Assembly (NCBI RefSeq): GCF_020283565.1
Contig: NC_060062.1
Span: 52,598,439-52,662,438 of the forward strand
Direction of reading: 5' to 3'
Source: Trifolium pratense
Taxonomy: Eukaryota; Streptophyta; Magnoliopsida; Fabales; Fabaceae
Length of the DNA stretch: 64,000 nucleotides
Made by a program: the position numbers and the translations under genes. Each line of letters begins with the position of its first letter. Position 1 is the first letter of the stretch. Below the pieces are notes generated by a model that was given only the letters and a program-made list of their open reading frames with translations, was not told where the DNA came from and ran no database searches. Below are positions 1 to 26,790 of this stretch, in pieces.

Positions 1-229
1 ATTTCATTAATGAACCAATGGAAGCATGAAGGAGAATTCAAATTAGATATTTTTTAGAATTGGCGTTGCAAGCTATACACAAGTATAGGCTTGGAAAACA
101 ATCAAATAAATAAATGACATATAAAGTGTGTCCCATTCAATAATATATAGTGAAATCTTTAATTAATTTAATATATTTAGAGAATATCGTTGAAATTAAT
201 TCATCATTCTTTAGTTAATTTATTATTAG

Positions 230-415
230 GCCTTCATGGATAAAATTTCAACTCAGCACAAACCAATGTTACTGTCAGACATAACAGTACAAATGTGCTG
301 GGTGGGGTTAAAAAGCCCCATACCCTCAAGACAGTAAAGAAGACTAGGTTTTTTTACTCCCATCAGCCGCCAACCTCTTATCAGCAGCAGCACTATGACA
401 TCTTTCCCCTTCTTC
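230..415 (-). other. Candidate terminal exon downstream of the bZIP N-terminal exons
   Basis: On the minus strand a plausible acceptor (TTCTATAG) precedes position 415. The following sequence, read in the phase left by the last bZIP exon, stays open for about 53 codons, ends at a TGA near 257, and is followed by an AATAAA signal around 217-222. The tail does not resemble the usual MFMR continuation, so it may be an alternative or truncated 3' end, or chance. Nothing else codes convincingly in 1-828. Confidence 0.25.
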
Positions 416-828
416 TATAGAAATTACAAAAACGGTCACAAACGGATGGTGTATAGATGTTTGCTAAACAGATAGCTTATGGTTTCTGCATTTTTTAGGA
501 ACCGGGTCGAGCAAATCTACCCTATTTTGATCCCAGAAAATGGCAAGATTGCACAAATTATTTCGATTTCACGGTTTGGGATGAGATTTCAGTTTCACAC
601 GGTCCCACAGCAATTTTGCTCAGAATCTGCTCTTCATATGATAAGGTACTTTACAGTAGCTTAGTACAATACAGCGGAAAGGCAATCAAAGAAGTCTAAA
701 CAAGTTAATACAACGCAAGGAAGAAAACTAATAACATAGTCCCGAAGAATTAAAATGTCCACCAGAGTGCTTCAGAATTCTGAAACTGAGACTGACCAAA
801 AATTATGTGTGTGACAACTGACAATTAC

Positions 829-1211
829 CTGGACACCCCACATATATGGGTGGGCTTGGGGACTTGATGCCATGTATCCAGGTGGAGGTATAGGAGAATA
901 TGCCTGTAGAGTTAAAGAGTTGTGGATCAAAATCCAAGCTTGACAATAATAAAAACATCATATGATTACAAAAACGTTTTGGCCAAAAACCTGATAGTTA
1001 GCCCATTCAGGATTAACTGCCGGAGTGCCAGTTGTCGTTGAAGACTGCTCCTGGAAAAAACAACAAAATATTTTTGGCATCCCATATAAAATACTTAATC
1101 ATCAATACACAAATAAAAACAGAGAGAAACCGCAAAGACCTGTGATGTAGCTGCTGGAGGCGTCTTAGGCTCCTTTTCTTTTAAGGTTTTATCGACGTCA
1201 CTGTTACTCAT
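829..1211 (-). CDS. bZIP16/bZIP68-like G-box-binding factor, N-terminal part only
   Basis: Three coding exons read on the minus strand: 1211-1140 (start codon at 1211), 1050-991 and 903-829, all phase 0 with GT/AG borders, giving 69 residues. The first exon encodes MSNSDVDKTLKEKEPKTPP, the second has PAVNPEWANYQ and the third PPPGYMASSPQAHPYMWGVQ. This is the MFMR (multifunctional mosaic) region that precedes the basic leucine zipper in plant G-box-binding factors of the GBF1/bZIP16/bZIP68 group, nuclear regulators of light and stress genes. The zipper and the usual following exon are not found between 828 and 1. Either the next intron runs past the left edge, or the locus is a truncated copy. 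Family assignment is firm; completeness is unknown. Confidence 0.85.
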
Positions 1212-2200
1212 GCTTTTAATAGATAGGTACCTTCCAAAAAATTATACACCAAACGATTCTGCATCAACAAAATAACTTACATCACAAGGCAGCTAAGGAC
1301 AACATTTTCCATCGAAATTGACAAATAAAACTCCACCAATGAAAAGCTAACCCTTATACAAACACGAAAAAACACTTCAGAACCTTCGTCTATGTTGAAC
1401 TAGTACTCCATTAAGTTCTAACATAACATGTGTATACACACTGCATGAGTTGGTTGTATTGACATTTAAAACAAACTACTGTATTCCTACCTCACCTCCA
1501 AAACCCATATAAAAAAATCACACAATATTCTATTATAATAAATATACAACATAAAATTAGTCAAAGAAAAAATATATAAAAATTAAAAAATACCAAAATC
1601 CCAATTCCTTTAATTGGGTTTTCTCTATTATTTCCTCGAAATCGGCAATTCGGCGTAGTGATTGTTGGCTCTCTTCATCTCTATACTAACTAACAAACTA
1701 CTATATTAATTTAGTCCCTATCAAAATTTAATTGCCAACAAAAGCCCAATAATCAAACACTTGTAAAAATTCAAAATTTGAAAAGAAATAATGAACACAT
1801 AGTAAAACTAACACATCTCAGAGATATTAGCAATGTGAATAATAATTGAAATTAAAATTATGGAGAAAATAAAGGTTAGCTAAAAAGTATGAGTAGAAAT
1901 TACCGTTTGAGGAACCGTTAAAGCTGAAGCAAAAGAAGCATGGTGTTGTTGAAACCTGATCTAACGGGGGTGTCGAAAATCAAAAATTAAAAATAAGGAA
2001 AATAAAATTGAGAACAATTTTGTGTGTGAAACGAGGGATGAAAAAAAGGGGAAATTAATTTAGGGTTGAATTTCCGTGAGACGAAGAGAAAATTGGGAAA
2101 ATTAGGGTTTGGGTTTGGTGAGTCACGGCGAGGAATGAATGAATGGGTTGCTCTGTACGCCGTCGCTGTCCACTTGGCACTGCCACTCAGATTTTCGATC
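1212..2200 (-). promoter_or_regulatory. 5' UTR, UTR intron and promoter-proximal region of the bZIP gene
   Basis: On the minus strand, sequence from about 2200 to 1904 looks like a non-coding leader exon. It ends in a good donor (CAAACG then GTAATT at 1903). The next acceptor probably lies just upstream of the start codon, near 1225-1235. The roughly 0.7-kb interval between them is very AT-rich, as expected of a plant UTR intron. No open frame of interest is seen in it. The transcription start is not determined. Confidence 0.45.
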
Positions 2201-2229
2201 GCACTTGATTGATTTATTTTGCAGAGTAG

Positions 2230-4495
2230 GTAAAAAAACCCTTTTTATTATTTTACAAAGTATCAAACCCTTTTAATTTGTAACAAAAAAAAAAAAAAAC
2301 TTTTGATTTTTTTTTTTTTTAGCCCGGTACTTAGACTCATGCGGTAAAAATTTGGACATCAACAATATATTTTTTTAGTAGTTATCAACTGAACTGACTA
2401 TTCTTATCAAACTCCCTTTTACTCATTTTGCTATTAAACTTTTTTTTTTTTCTTACTATAACTACTATAGTAAAAATGTTAGCATGTACCTTAAGTAAGT
2501 CTGATAATGAACCGAAATAATTCGAAAATAATTTTGTTTAATACTAGGTCACAGTGAATATCAACAAGCTATTAGGCTCTAAAATCTCAACGCTAGCTTG
2601 ACTCAATAGATCAAGGGATGTCCTATGTACCTCACCACACTGGAGCATGCCTCTTACGCTAAGGATTGTTGGATCAACTGCAACTATCTCCTGTATTTTG
2701 TGTCGAATCAATAGGATGCGATTAGGATGATTATGTCGATCTATATTAATGTGACATTGTCTCAAACTTAGGGTACAATACATTCTATACTTGCATATTT
2801 TCACCTCTTTCGTATATTACCTTAAGCATTAGAGTGGTAACATTTGTTGCAAGTACCTTTGTTGTCATCAGAGACCAACTTCTATCGCACTTTTAACCTT
2901 CCTCCACCATGTTGGAACCTCATAATTATAGTCATTTGGTTCAGATCCACATCATAATAAGTTCGAGACTTAATTCAACAATTAACTCGTTGGACTAGCT
3001 AGATGAATCAAACTTGAGATCAAAACTAAGCTCGTACAATACACGAGTTGAACTTGATATGAGTCTGTTATGTTTCAAACAACCTCATATGCAATTTCAA
3101 ATATTGCCCACTCAAACAATCCATTATATGCTCGACATCGGTCTTTCTCCAAAACAAAATTAGATTGGTTAATTTTTTTGTTTGGTTGGATTTGTTGGTT
3201 AAATCAGTTTTGACTGAATCGCATACACCCCTACTTGTACGTGTCATATAAAACTAAAAGCTATAAATATTGTCTATAATTCTTATGAATATTTTGAAGG
3301 TAAATTATAAAATTGTTTTATTATTGCTCAAAATTGGCTATTTATTTAACTCAACACTTAGAAATCTCACAGTTAAGAAACTCTTGACTATTCAATTTCC
3401 ACATTAAAATGTAATAGAATTGTCAAGATCACTTATGACGTTAGTCTATTGTTAAGAATAATATGCCTAAATATCTTTTATTTGAATATATTTTAGATTT
3501 ATATTTAAAATAAATATTATTATAATTTAAGATTTATATTTCTTTTTTTTTTCTTTTTTTTGGTACATAAGATTTATATTTCTATTTAAATTTTTTAGAT
3601 TTTTTTCTTTCGGTGTTATATATAGAGTCATAGCTATAAATAATAATCAAAATATATAAGAATAAAAACAATAGAATTAAAATATTCTTTACGTATAAAA
3701 ATATTTCTCAACTCTGTATAAAAATATATCTCGTCTAAATTCTTCAATAAAAAAAAGCCATATCACCTAATTCTTCTTCTTTTTCTTTTTTATAGGAAAC
3801 CTTTTGCTAACCATGGTCAACATTGTGAGCTACAGTAGTTAGTATAGTTGTTAAATTTGTTAGCATGGGAAGTACTATAAAACTTTCCCACCATGATTTA
3901 CTCTATCTATGTCTTTTTGTGTGAATAAATGAACGAGAAATTGATTGTAATGAAGAGAACATGAGAAACAAAATTGGACCAACACAAAAACGACCATGAC
4001 AAGCGGTTGTTCCTCCCTCTCAGTTTTTTTTTTATTTTTTATTTTTTTTATTTTCATCATCTGGTTCCTAGGAAAGAGGCTCTAGTAGTCCCGAGTTTGG
4101 GGCGAGTTCTGATATCAAGTGGTTTCAGTCCCCTCTCAAATACAGTTACAGGAGATTGAATCGTGGTCCTCCATACCAAGTCCAGCACCAATTATCACCG
4201 AAACAACTAACATTTTATATATATGTGGATGGTAAAACGGGCAATGACTACTTACGGAGATGGTATATATTAAAATTTTGGTCACTTATTTTATTTATTT
4301 TATGTTAATTAAAAATAACTTTAAACTATTGGTCGACAATGTATTTGTTTTATAAGAATGATTTTTTCATTTAATATTATTTTAATATCAAGTATGCACC
4401 AAACACAGTATATAATAAAATAAGGATATCATTTTTTTTTTTCATTTTGGTTCCTTGAGTTCTGAATTTTGATCATTTTGGTCATTTAAATTATT
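2230..4495. other. Intergenic, AT-rich, no gene recognised
   Basis: The stretch holds poly-A/poly-T runs and short random open frames only. No splice-consistent homology to a known protein was found on either strand. Confidence 0.6.
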
Positions 4496-4499
4496 TATG

Positions 4500-4585
4500 C
4501 AAGGGGCCGGGGTTCGAACCCCGGTCATCCCAATTATACACTTTAAAGGTGAAAATTTGTAGCCACTAAACTACTTGACAAAAAA
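4500..4585. repeat. tRNA-promoter-like dispersed repeat fragment
   Basis: Contains GGTTCGAACCCC, which fits a pol III B box, followed by a tail reading CACTAAACTACTTGAC. A diverged relative with the same layout lies near 53,130-53,235. There is no clover-leaf, so this is a repeat fragment and not a tRNA gene. Confidence 0.4.
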
Positions 4586-4684
4586 AGAATAATTTTGTAA
4601 ATAAACTCAAGGGACCAAAATTGCAATGTAACCTAATGTGTTTTTCTTCTTATTTTAACTATTTTCAACTAGGATTTTTTTTTT

Positions 4685-4985
4685 TTTGAGTTGGGCCTAA
4701 CTCATATCTTTACAAAACCAGCTTGTATGGTGAGGATTGTCCCCACTTATAAACACATATTAAGGCAATCTCACATCCGATGTGGAACTTATCTTAGCAC
4801 ACCCCCTTGCGCCCAATACTATTGGGCTTAGTGCGCGAATATAAATGGTGGATGACTCGATCAGAAACCGATAGCAGACGGCCCACTGGATTTTGGAGAG
4901 ACTTTGATACGATCTTAGAATATGGAGTTGGGTCCAACTCATCCTTACAAAACCGGCTTGTAAGTTGAGAATTGCCATTAAAAAA
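4685..4985. repeat. Short element with two direct copies of a GTTGGGCCTAACTC motif (TRIM-like)
   Basis: Two direct copies of a unit starting GAGTTGGG(C/T)C(T/C)AACTC and continuing ACAAAACC(A/G)GCTTGTA lie at about 4688 and 4932, flanking a middle that contains CACATCCGATGTGGAACTT. A single copy sits in an intron at 6774-6895 and diverged pairs at 19,010-19,320. Terminal direct repeats on so short an element suggest a TRIM-type non-autonomous LTR element. The family name is not certain. Confidence 0.5.
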
Positions 4986-5404
4986 CTAGGTTTATGATTG
5001 CCTATTGTAACTGCTTCACATAGTAGGCGATCTTGGTCGTTGAAAAATGATTAGACAGAGTTCAATTTCATCTAGGTTTCTTACGATTTTAATCTCAAAT
5101 GTTATTTTCTAATAAGATGGTCTACAATATAATTCACAACATCAAATATGTTTCATTTCAAAGTAATCATTATATTTTTATAAACTATTTTTTTATAAAT
5201 CATCTTTAAAAACTTATAATAATACATAAAAATGTATTTATTTGGATAAATTATTCCTTAATGTCAAAAATAACGGTAAATCCAAAACACTTAAAGAAAC
5301 GTGACGCAATGAGCAACTAGTGGTTCCATTCCATTTATGTATTGTAGTAACAGTAACAGACAGAGTTGTATTGTAAGAGAAGAAAATTTGACAAGCAAGT
5401 ATCA

Positions 5405-8400
5405 ATGGCTACTTCGTTGTGTATACCTTCCTATTCCTATTCAAACTCTATCAATCTCAGAACACAGCACCTTAACTCATCCTCTGTTCATTTCACCCCT
5501 CCTTTTCGTTTCAACACCAAAATCTCTTGCAATTCTAATACTACTAACAACAACAACAACGATGCAACAAAACCACAACAACCTCAATCTCAATCCATTC
5601 AACTTTACTCCCAAATCGAAAAGTAAGTTTGTTTTTTCTTTCTTTTCTTTTCTTTTAACAAGAGGGAATTTTGTTTTATAATTATCATATTATTCTAAGT
5701 TTAATCTTAACAACTTCACTTAAGATTCATGGTTAGTTAGTATAGTATATATTATAAAAAATGTTTTTTTATTCAATAATTTTTAGATTTTTAAGAAAAG
5801 TAGAAGCTATTTTGAATTTGTTTATCATAATTGAAAGTTGAAAATTATTGAGAACTGATCAGATTAGGGTATTGGTTGATGAGGAGAAAAAGATGGTTGA
5901 TGGGTTTGTTTTACTTGTTTGCAGATTAGTCACTACTTCTGCTAGACAATCACAAGATGCCTGGTGGGGTTCTACAGACTGGACTGAAGTAGAGGTAGGT
6001 ATATACTAGCTGGTTTGAGTTCACTTATTTCAGCTTATTTACCGACATAAGCACTTGTAAGGTTGTTTTTGGAGAACTTATAAAAACAGCTTGTGACATG
6101 TCTATAATCTTGAGGATATTATTGTATGAAAATAACTTATAGCTTATACATAAGCACTTATATGATGAGTGCTTAATTAAGTAGCTTATGCAAAACACTT
6201 ATTCAATAAGCATTTATCATATGAGAGTTTATGTCATAACCTATTTGGATATGGGTGTCTTAAACTATTGGCATTATCAACATTGTTTTCATTGTAAAAA
6301 TAGGATTTGGAGTGAATGGGGGATGAAGAGGGGTATGGTATAACTATAACTTCCACACAAGTTTTTTCCGTGAGTTATCTTGAAGAACTATTATTAAAAT
6401 AAGCCGAAACAACTTGATAATCATCAAATGTGAGATAATTCTCAAATGGGAATTTGGGAAAAGAAGAATATGTTGAATTGAATGCAAAGTTCATAATCAT
6501 CAAATGTGGATAATTCTCTCTTTTGTTTCTGAATCATGACAGACATATATACAACACCTAAATTTACATAAACATGTGTTCTGTCGGTATTGCAGTTTCT
6601 TTAGTAGCCTAGGATTTTTATGCTGCTATGGATTTTTGATTGACACCTTTGGAGTCTCATGACATATATGGCTTTAAGTTCTTAGTTCCTCAGAAGTTTG
6701 CTCAAAGTGAAGCTTTATATTTTCTAGTACATTAAAAAGCTATTCTTAAAATTGTAATAGTAGCCTTATAATTGGGAGTTGGGCCTAACTCAACCCTACA
6801 AAACCAGCTTGTAAGGTGAGCATTGCCTCTTACTTATAAACCCTTGTCCAGGCCAACTCACATCCGATGTGGAACTTCTTAACAAGTAGCAACACACTCT
6901 TTTGGATACAGTCTTGAGCACATTCTTTATGATTGATCCATTTTTTTAAAAGTCAATATAATTACCTTGTAAATTGAACACTTTTTGAAAAATGTATCGA
7001 CTTCTTTTATAATTAGACCAATCACAACAATTGTGTCTTAAAGGGTGTTATTTATGCACAAATTTTTTTTGACAAATATTCACAAAATTTGGTACATGCT
7101 CATTGTGTAATTTCAGGGATCATGGATTCTCAAACCCAAAAGCACCAAACCCAATTTTGTTGTACATTTTGTTGGAGGTATATTTGTAGGAGCAGCTCCT
7201 CAGCTTACCTACCGTTGGTTTCTTGAGCGTCTATCAGAAAGGTAAGTCGTTGACTCCCTGTTTTATTTTCCCAAAATCCCCTATATATTACATTCACATC
7301 ACACTATCTGATTTTGAGGTAAGATTATTACATGTGAAGAATATTTGGATGTTCTAATTCTCTGCAATTTGTTCTATGAAATATCTCACACGTGGATCAT
7401 TTGAGGCCCATATAGATCTATGATCTATAGATGGAAAAATAGCTAACTATAAAACCATTTCTTATTAGGGGTGTATTGGTCATTGCAACTCCATATGCAA
7501 GTGGGTTTGATCACTTCCTCATTGCAGATGAAGTGCAGTTCAAATTTGATCGGTGCTACCGCACATTACAAGAAACAGTAAGCCTCAACTCATTTTCCAT
7601 GGTCTAGTTTCTTTGTGTTTCTAATTTTCATGGAAATCATTAAAGATACTCATTGTTTCAGGTCAAAGACCTTCCTATTTTTGGTGTTGGCCACTCTTTG
7701 GGATCGCTTGTGCACCTTCTGATTGGTATATTTAAAAGTCTTCTGCTAAACTTGATTGTAAAAAGTAACTTGATTTGTAGATTACTCAATTACATCTGCT
7801 ATTTAACTAGGATCAAGATATGCAGTGCAAAGATCTGGAAATGTTCTCATGGCATTCAATAACAAGGTATTCATCCAGCAATCAACTTATATATAGGAAG
7901 AAGGATGAAATGTATACGACTGAAAATAAATCAGATCTGAATATGATAATTCAGAACTTATTCATGTTGTCATTCCTAACTCCTAACAATTTTTTACACA
8001 AATTTTCTTAGAATTTTCAATGTAATAATCCTCTTTGTAATCTAATCATGATTCATTAAATTCCCTTTCATTGTTGCAGGAAGCAAGTTCAGCTATCCCC
8101 TTGTTCTCTCCAGTTCTTGTTCCAATGGCTCAAAACTTTGGTCCACTTCTATCAGATATTTTTTCTTCACCAACTCTACGAGCAGGGGTCAGTATTGCTA
8201 CATAATTATCTTGCCTGGGAATGGAGGAAGGCATCTATTAGTATTTTCTAGGAGAAATATCAACAACCTCTCTTGAGGTATGTGAAATAGAATTTGGCTC
8301 CTTTTCTGCATAATGTCATATTACAATAACCTTCCCTTTAGGTTGACTGAAAAAAATTAAGTATATCCAGACGGTCTTTTTTCACTCAAACTTGTTGATA

Positions 8401-10541
8401 CCTCACTTTAGGTGTTACTTTTCATGTCAACGACTTGATACCTTTTTTAAGAAAATAAAATGTATTTGTTGCGTGAAACATCATTATATCTCTCACTTTG
8501 ATTTTTCTTGCAAAACCCTTTGAAAGATAGAGTATGAAGTTCAATTGCCGAGTTGTACCATCAAATTGAAAGATGAAAATAACTCGGTTTTTATAAGGGA
8601 GGTTGTTGCTATATGATATTAAAGACTAAGGGAGTCAAGTGCTATGTCAAAAACATGAGTCTTTATCATTTAACCATGTCTCAGTAGAGCTGACTATAAT
8701 TTCCTTAAGTGCAAATCAAGCAATACAAAATTTGCATTAAAGAAATTAACAATGTTACATGGCTGGGAAGGTTGTTTCAGTAAGATAGTCAATTATAGCG
8801 TTGGAAGCAATCTGGGTAGTGTAAAGCATTTTCCTTGTTCTTTCATATCTAGGAGAAAATTCGTCGTTGATTTAGATATTGTTTTCCAGCACCAACAACT
8901 ACGAATGGTGCTTTGCAGTTTGCACAGTATTTATTTTATGTGTTTATATGACCAATACTAGATTCACGAAACACTTGCAGGCGGAGATGACTTTGAAACA
9001 ATTAGAAAATGTTAGCCCAATTATGAAACAGGTTCTTCCTTTAGTTGACCAGCTCCTTCCCCTGTATATGGATTTGGCCAAGGGAAGAGAAGATTTCACT
9101 CCAAAGCCTGAGGAGACCCGTCGACTTGTATGTGACATCTCTGACTACTATTATTCCAGCAATTTTATCTTTGTAATATGTGAAGGGTTTGTTTTATCAT
9201 TCATATTGCATAATCTGTCATCGTTTCATTTCAACTCTATATCAATGAGAATATTTATTTGTTTAGAATTAAGCAAGAGTTGGAGTACATTTTGTTTAGA
9301 TTCCACTCCTAAATTGTAATTAACACAAATGTTATAACTAGTTTCTTTGACTGTATCAAATATTTAGGATGGTTCGACGACATCTTCAACTTAACATCAT
9401 TTTAAGTCTAGGTTCTTCCATATTTTCCGTCAACCTCATACTTCATAATGAAAGGGGGTTGGGGTAGGAAGGAAGGATGTTGTATCATGTGAAGCGGAGA
9501 TTGCATGAAGGATTGGCATTGGTGCTTGCATAAAATATTGCCAATCACATCCAACTTGATTTTAATACTGTTAAGCTAAAATCATTGCTCTGAAATTCGG
9601 GTAGAAAAGTTGAAATATTTCTGTGGGATGTGCTCTAAATTCTATGTGTTTCACCGTTTGCATCCGTGACTTAATTATTTGTGTTCTTCATATAAGGATA
9701 TGCTTTTGATTTGATTTCCTTAGTTCCACTTACCACTCTCTGAACTGTTTAGTAACCTTTGTCACATGATATGTATGCTCTAGCTTTTGGGAGTGTTGGA
9801 AAGTATCTTATATTGAGTGAGCGTATTTTCTATTTTGGTGTTTTCTGTTTTGATACTTAGCCTATAACTATGATTTGACTTGTAATGTTTTTCTAATTTC
9901 TAAATTCATTATTTCATTTATTTTACTATACATATAATCAAAATCATGCAAAGGGTTTCCTGAATCAATTCAGTAATCCTTCTGTCAAGTTTCTATTTAT
10001 TGAGTTATATTCTTTATTTTGCATATAACTTTCCCGTTTATTGTTTTTGAATTCTTCAGATAAAATCATACTATGGAGTATCCAGAAATCTTCTCATAAA
10101 ATTCAACGATGATACAATAGATGACACCCCAACTCTAGCACAGGTGCTCAGCTCTGAAGCAGCCATTAGCTCTATACTAGACATGTCAATACGCAAGTTG
10201 CCAGGAGATCATGTTCTTCCGTTGCAGCAGGTACTTTTAGTAAATTTAACTTCAATTCTAATGGAGCTATTATCCGTAATTATTTTTTATTACACACTTT
10301 GCAGGCACTGCCAGATGTTCCACCAGCAATGGCTAATGCAGTTAATCGTGGAAGCGAGCTTTTGTCAAATCTTACTGTAGGAACACCATGGGAGTCAGTT
10401 GCCAAAGAAGTAGGGAACACACTAGGCATTGATTCAACAAACATCCTTCGTGGACAAGTATCGAAGGAGATGGATGTCCTTGTGGATGTGATCTCATCTT
10501 GGATAGCCTCCAATGTAGGGCCTAAACTTCTGAGGCCGTAA
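5405..10541 (+). CDS. DUF1350 family alpha/beta-hydrolase-like protein, chloroplast-targeted
   Basis: Ten exons join in frame to 434 aa: 5405-5622, 5925-5994, 7117-7241, 7469-7577, 7662-7725, 7811-7866, 8080-8187, 8981-9127, 10060-10230, 10305-10541; every border is GT/AG. The first ~65 residues are Ser/Asn/Gln-rich and poor in acidic residues, like a plastid transit peptide. The body matches the plant and cyanobacterial DUF1350 family: WILKPKS, then FVGGIFVGAAPQLTYRWFLE, then GVGHSLGS at 182-189, where GHSLG (184-188) is a nucleophile-elbow motif with Ser186. The reaction is unknown; a lipase- or esterase-like role in the plastid is inference from the fold. An upstream in-frame ATG at 5366 exists, but 5405 (MATSLCIPS) gives the better transit peptide. 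Confidence 0.93.
6010..6240 (+). repeat. Dispersed AT-rich repeat in DUF1350 intron 2
   Basis: A stretch rich in AAGCACTTAT and TAGCTTAT words. The same sequence occurs in inverse orientation at 36,110-36,335, inside the first coding intron of the CML21-like gene, with a partial copy near 41,140-41,250. MITE-like behaviour is inferred from its intronic, multi-copy presence. Confidence 0.45.
6774..6895 (+). repeat. Single copy of the GTTGGGCCTAACTC repeat
   Basis: Same unit as at 4685-4985, including CACATCCGATGTGGAACTT, but only one terminal unit, in intron 2 of the DUF1350 gene. It could be a solo terminal repeat. Confidence 0.5.
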
Positions 10542-11316
10542 AGTCGGAATTCATATACATATGCAAGCAGAAAGAGATGCTTTATAAAAATATAGAAAAA
10601 AAGTCAAAGTTGGCATTAACTCTTCATCCTCTCTTGTAAGAATGTCATTCATTCAATGTTAATAATACATACAAAAGCAAATAGAACTCGGTCATTCACC
10701 TGTCACTGTAAAATATGATCTAAATTTTCACAGAAACAGTTGTGATATTGAAATTATTGGTTATGTAAGGTTGATTGATTTATATCAAAGGCACACTGAA
10801 TGTTAGCTTTGAATTTATTACATCCAATCATTTTTCAGTGAGTCATTTTTAGTGAGAAGTGTAAGTTAGCAGGTTATAACTATAGATGTATTTGATAAAT
10901 TTCTTATTATAATATGCCAACTCTAAATTTATGACTATAATGTGCGAAACTCTAAATATTTATCATTTAATTATATGTTGCTACAATATATATTTATAAC
11001 TAGTTTAAAGGTCAGTGCATTCGCACGGGTCTATTGATTTTTATTCGATATTTGAGTTTGTCACTATTAATGTATAAAATTTATTATAAATTAAATATTT
11101 AATTTTTTTTTATATAATATTTTTTTTCGAATAAGCTAAATTAGCCCATCCAAATTGGCACAAGAGAGAATCGAACCTCAGACCTCAAGAGAATCACACT
11201 CCCAGGTCCCAAGCCAATACCAATGCACCAACCCAAGTGGGTTTTTTATTTTTTTTATTTTTAATATTGTTAAAATATAAGTGGAATTATTGTGTTAATT
11301 ATTTGTTGTAAACTTA

Positions 11317-11586
11317 TTTATTCAACTTTTTATGTTTTATTGACAAATAATGGTCCCGTGTATATTTTTAATAAAAAAATTAGAAATTTTATTAGAAATA
11401 TTTAGGGCACTTTAGTAAGTTTGACACTAATTAACTTTATTATATTATTAATATTTATTCAACTTTTTATGTTTTAGTGACAAATAATGGTCCCTTGTAT
11501 ATTTTTAATCAAAAATTAGAAATTTTATTAGAAATATTTAGGGCACTTTAGTAAGTTTGATACTAATTAACTTTATTATATTATTA
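11317..11586. repeat. 137-bp tandem duplication, two copies
   Basis: TTCAACTTTTTATGTTTTA recurs at 11321 and 11458, and the following ~130 bp (GACAAATAATGGTCCC, TTTAGGGCACTTTAGTAAG) match with only a few substitutions. No coding content. Confidence 0.85.
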
Positions 11587-11788
11587 ATTATTTTTTTTTC
11601 TTTATATTTTTATGTATAGATTGTTATATTTTGTTCCTATTTTTAAGTATATCATTTTTTATATTTTTTTTAGTTAAATTACAATAAAGGATATAAAACT
11701 TGCAACGTGGTTTAAAGTAATAAGAAAAAATTAGAAACTTTGATGGTAATCGATTTTAATATATTAGTAATAGATTACTATCTTTTGC

Positions 11789-11880
11789 ATGCACTAGCAA
11801 CTCCTATATAAAAATAAGGGTCATGTTTTTTTTGCAGTAAATGCACTAGCAACTCCTATATAAAAATAAGGGTCATGTTA
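11789..11880. repeat. Short tandem duplication, 52-bp period
   Basis: ATGCACTAGCAACTCCTATA and the following AAAATAAGGGTCATGTT occur at 11789 and again at 11841, with a short spacer. Non-coding. Confidence 0.85.
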
Positions 11881-12828
11881 AAAGGTGCACCCGATGCACT
11901 TGTTAAGCATACCCAACATAAAAATAAAACATAAAGTTAATATTGATAAAAACAACTTTTTACACTTTCAATGCATTGAATGCACGAGTTTCAAGACAAA
12001 ATTTCCTTATTTATATGCTTAATTAGTACACCGGGTGCACTATTTAACATTTTCCAAAAAATAAAAGGAGGATACAATTTGTACCTCTCCTTTATGCAGC
12101 AGCAGCATCCCCATAATCGTCAGTTCATCCCCATTGATCGTCAATTCAAATTATATCCCATTAGTTTCGTCCCATTAGTTTGTTTCTTTGATTGTGAATC
12201 ACAAGTTTGTTTCTTTGAGTTCTAATGGTGTTCTATCAATGAAATATGCTCATAATTTGAAGACTAAAGATGTAATGCTATCATTTTATAAAATAAAAAT
12301 GTAATGCTATCAAATAATTTTGGTAAAATACGTCCACAATATAAATATCATTATTCAATAAATAATCACTCAGATCCCTAAAAGTTTGAAACTACACCTT
12401 TACCCTTTAACTTAAAAACTCTAGAAAATCTACATAACTGAATTAACAGCCAGAAAAAAAATACTTTAGAAAATTGTCAGCCAAATCTCCTTGTGAACTA
12501 ACTTAATACTTGATCACAGAGCCTTGTTGATTACATAGGGAATGTGCAGCATCTCATTCACTAATTCACAAAACTAACAAGATTTATAATCTTAAATTAC
12601 ACTCTTAAAATTTATAGGGGTATCAAGAAGCAGATTCTCTTCAACATTTTCAAAGGTTGTCTTTAGCAACACAATTTTCTGGCAGACATTTCATTCCTAT
12701 CTTTCCATCTGGGTATCACAATACCAATTATCCCCCCTATGATGACAAAAAGCTATCTGTCCAAACTCTTACAAACCAATCTGCAAACGATTAAGTTACA
12801 GATCGCTGGTGTTAGAGCATGTGAAATG

Positions 12829-26477
<13,649 letters not shown>

Positions 26478-26790
26478 CTTTGCATTAGCAAAGAAAGCCT
26501 GCCACACCAAAAAAAAAAAAAAACTTAGCATATCTCACGCCCTAAAATCAGAAAATTTCGAAGAAATTAAACCTTCGTAAATATCCCTAAAATTTCACAT
26601 GTCATGACATCTCATTTTTTAAAACAATCTCAATCATATATCCACTCACACCTCGACATTTTCTAGGCTATCGGAGAAGTCTAGGTTACCGATGGCTGCG
26701 ACTCTATTATGTACCGCCTTGGGGGCGGATGCCCACCACTACATGGCGCCGCTATTCACAACATAGGTTCTAGAACAATAGGATTGTGGA

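Larger units (their letters stand above)
10542..12828. other. 3' UTR of DUF1350 gene and AT-rich intergenic spacer
   Basis: The 3' UTR runs to roughly 10,680. The rest is AT-rich and contains the tandem duplications listed separately and, near 11,880 and 12,030, copies of a GGTGCAC...TGCAC motif shared with the 29.1-kb region. About 12,450-12,828 is probably 3' UTR of the RRC1 gene on the minus strand. No other gene is seen. Confidence 0.55.

Noticed and set aside
4500..4585. tRNA gene suggested by GGTTCGAACCCC
   Set aside because: Only a B-box-like piece is present; no acceptor stem, anticodon loop or A box at the correct distance.
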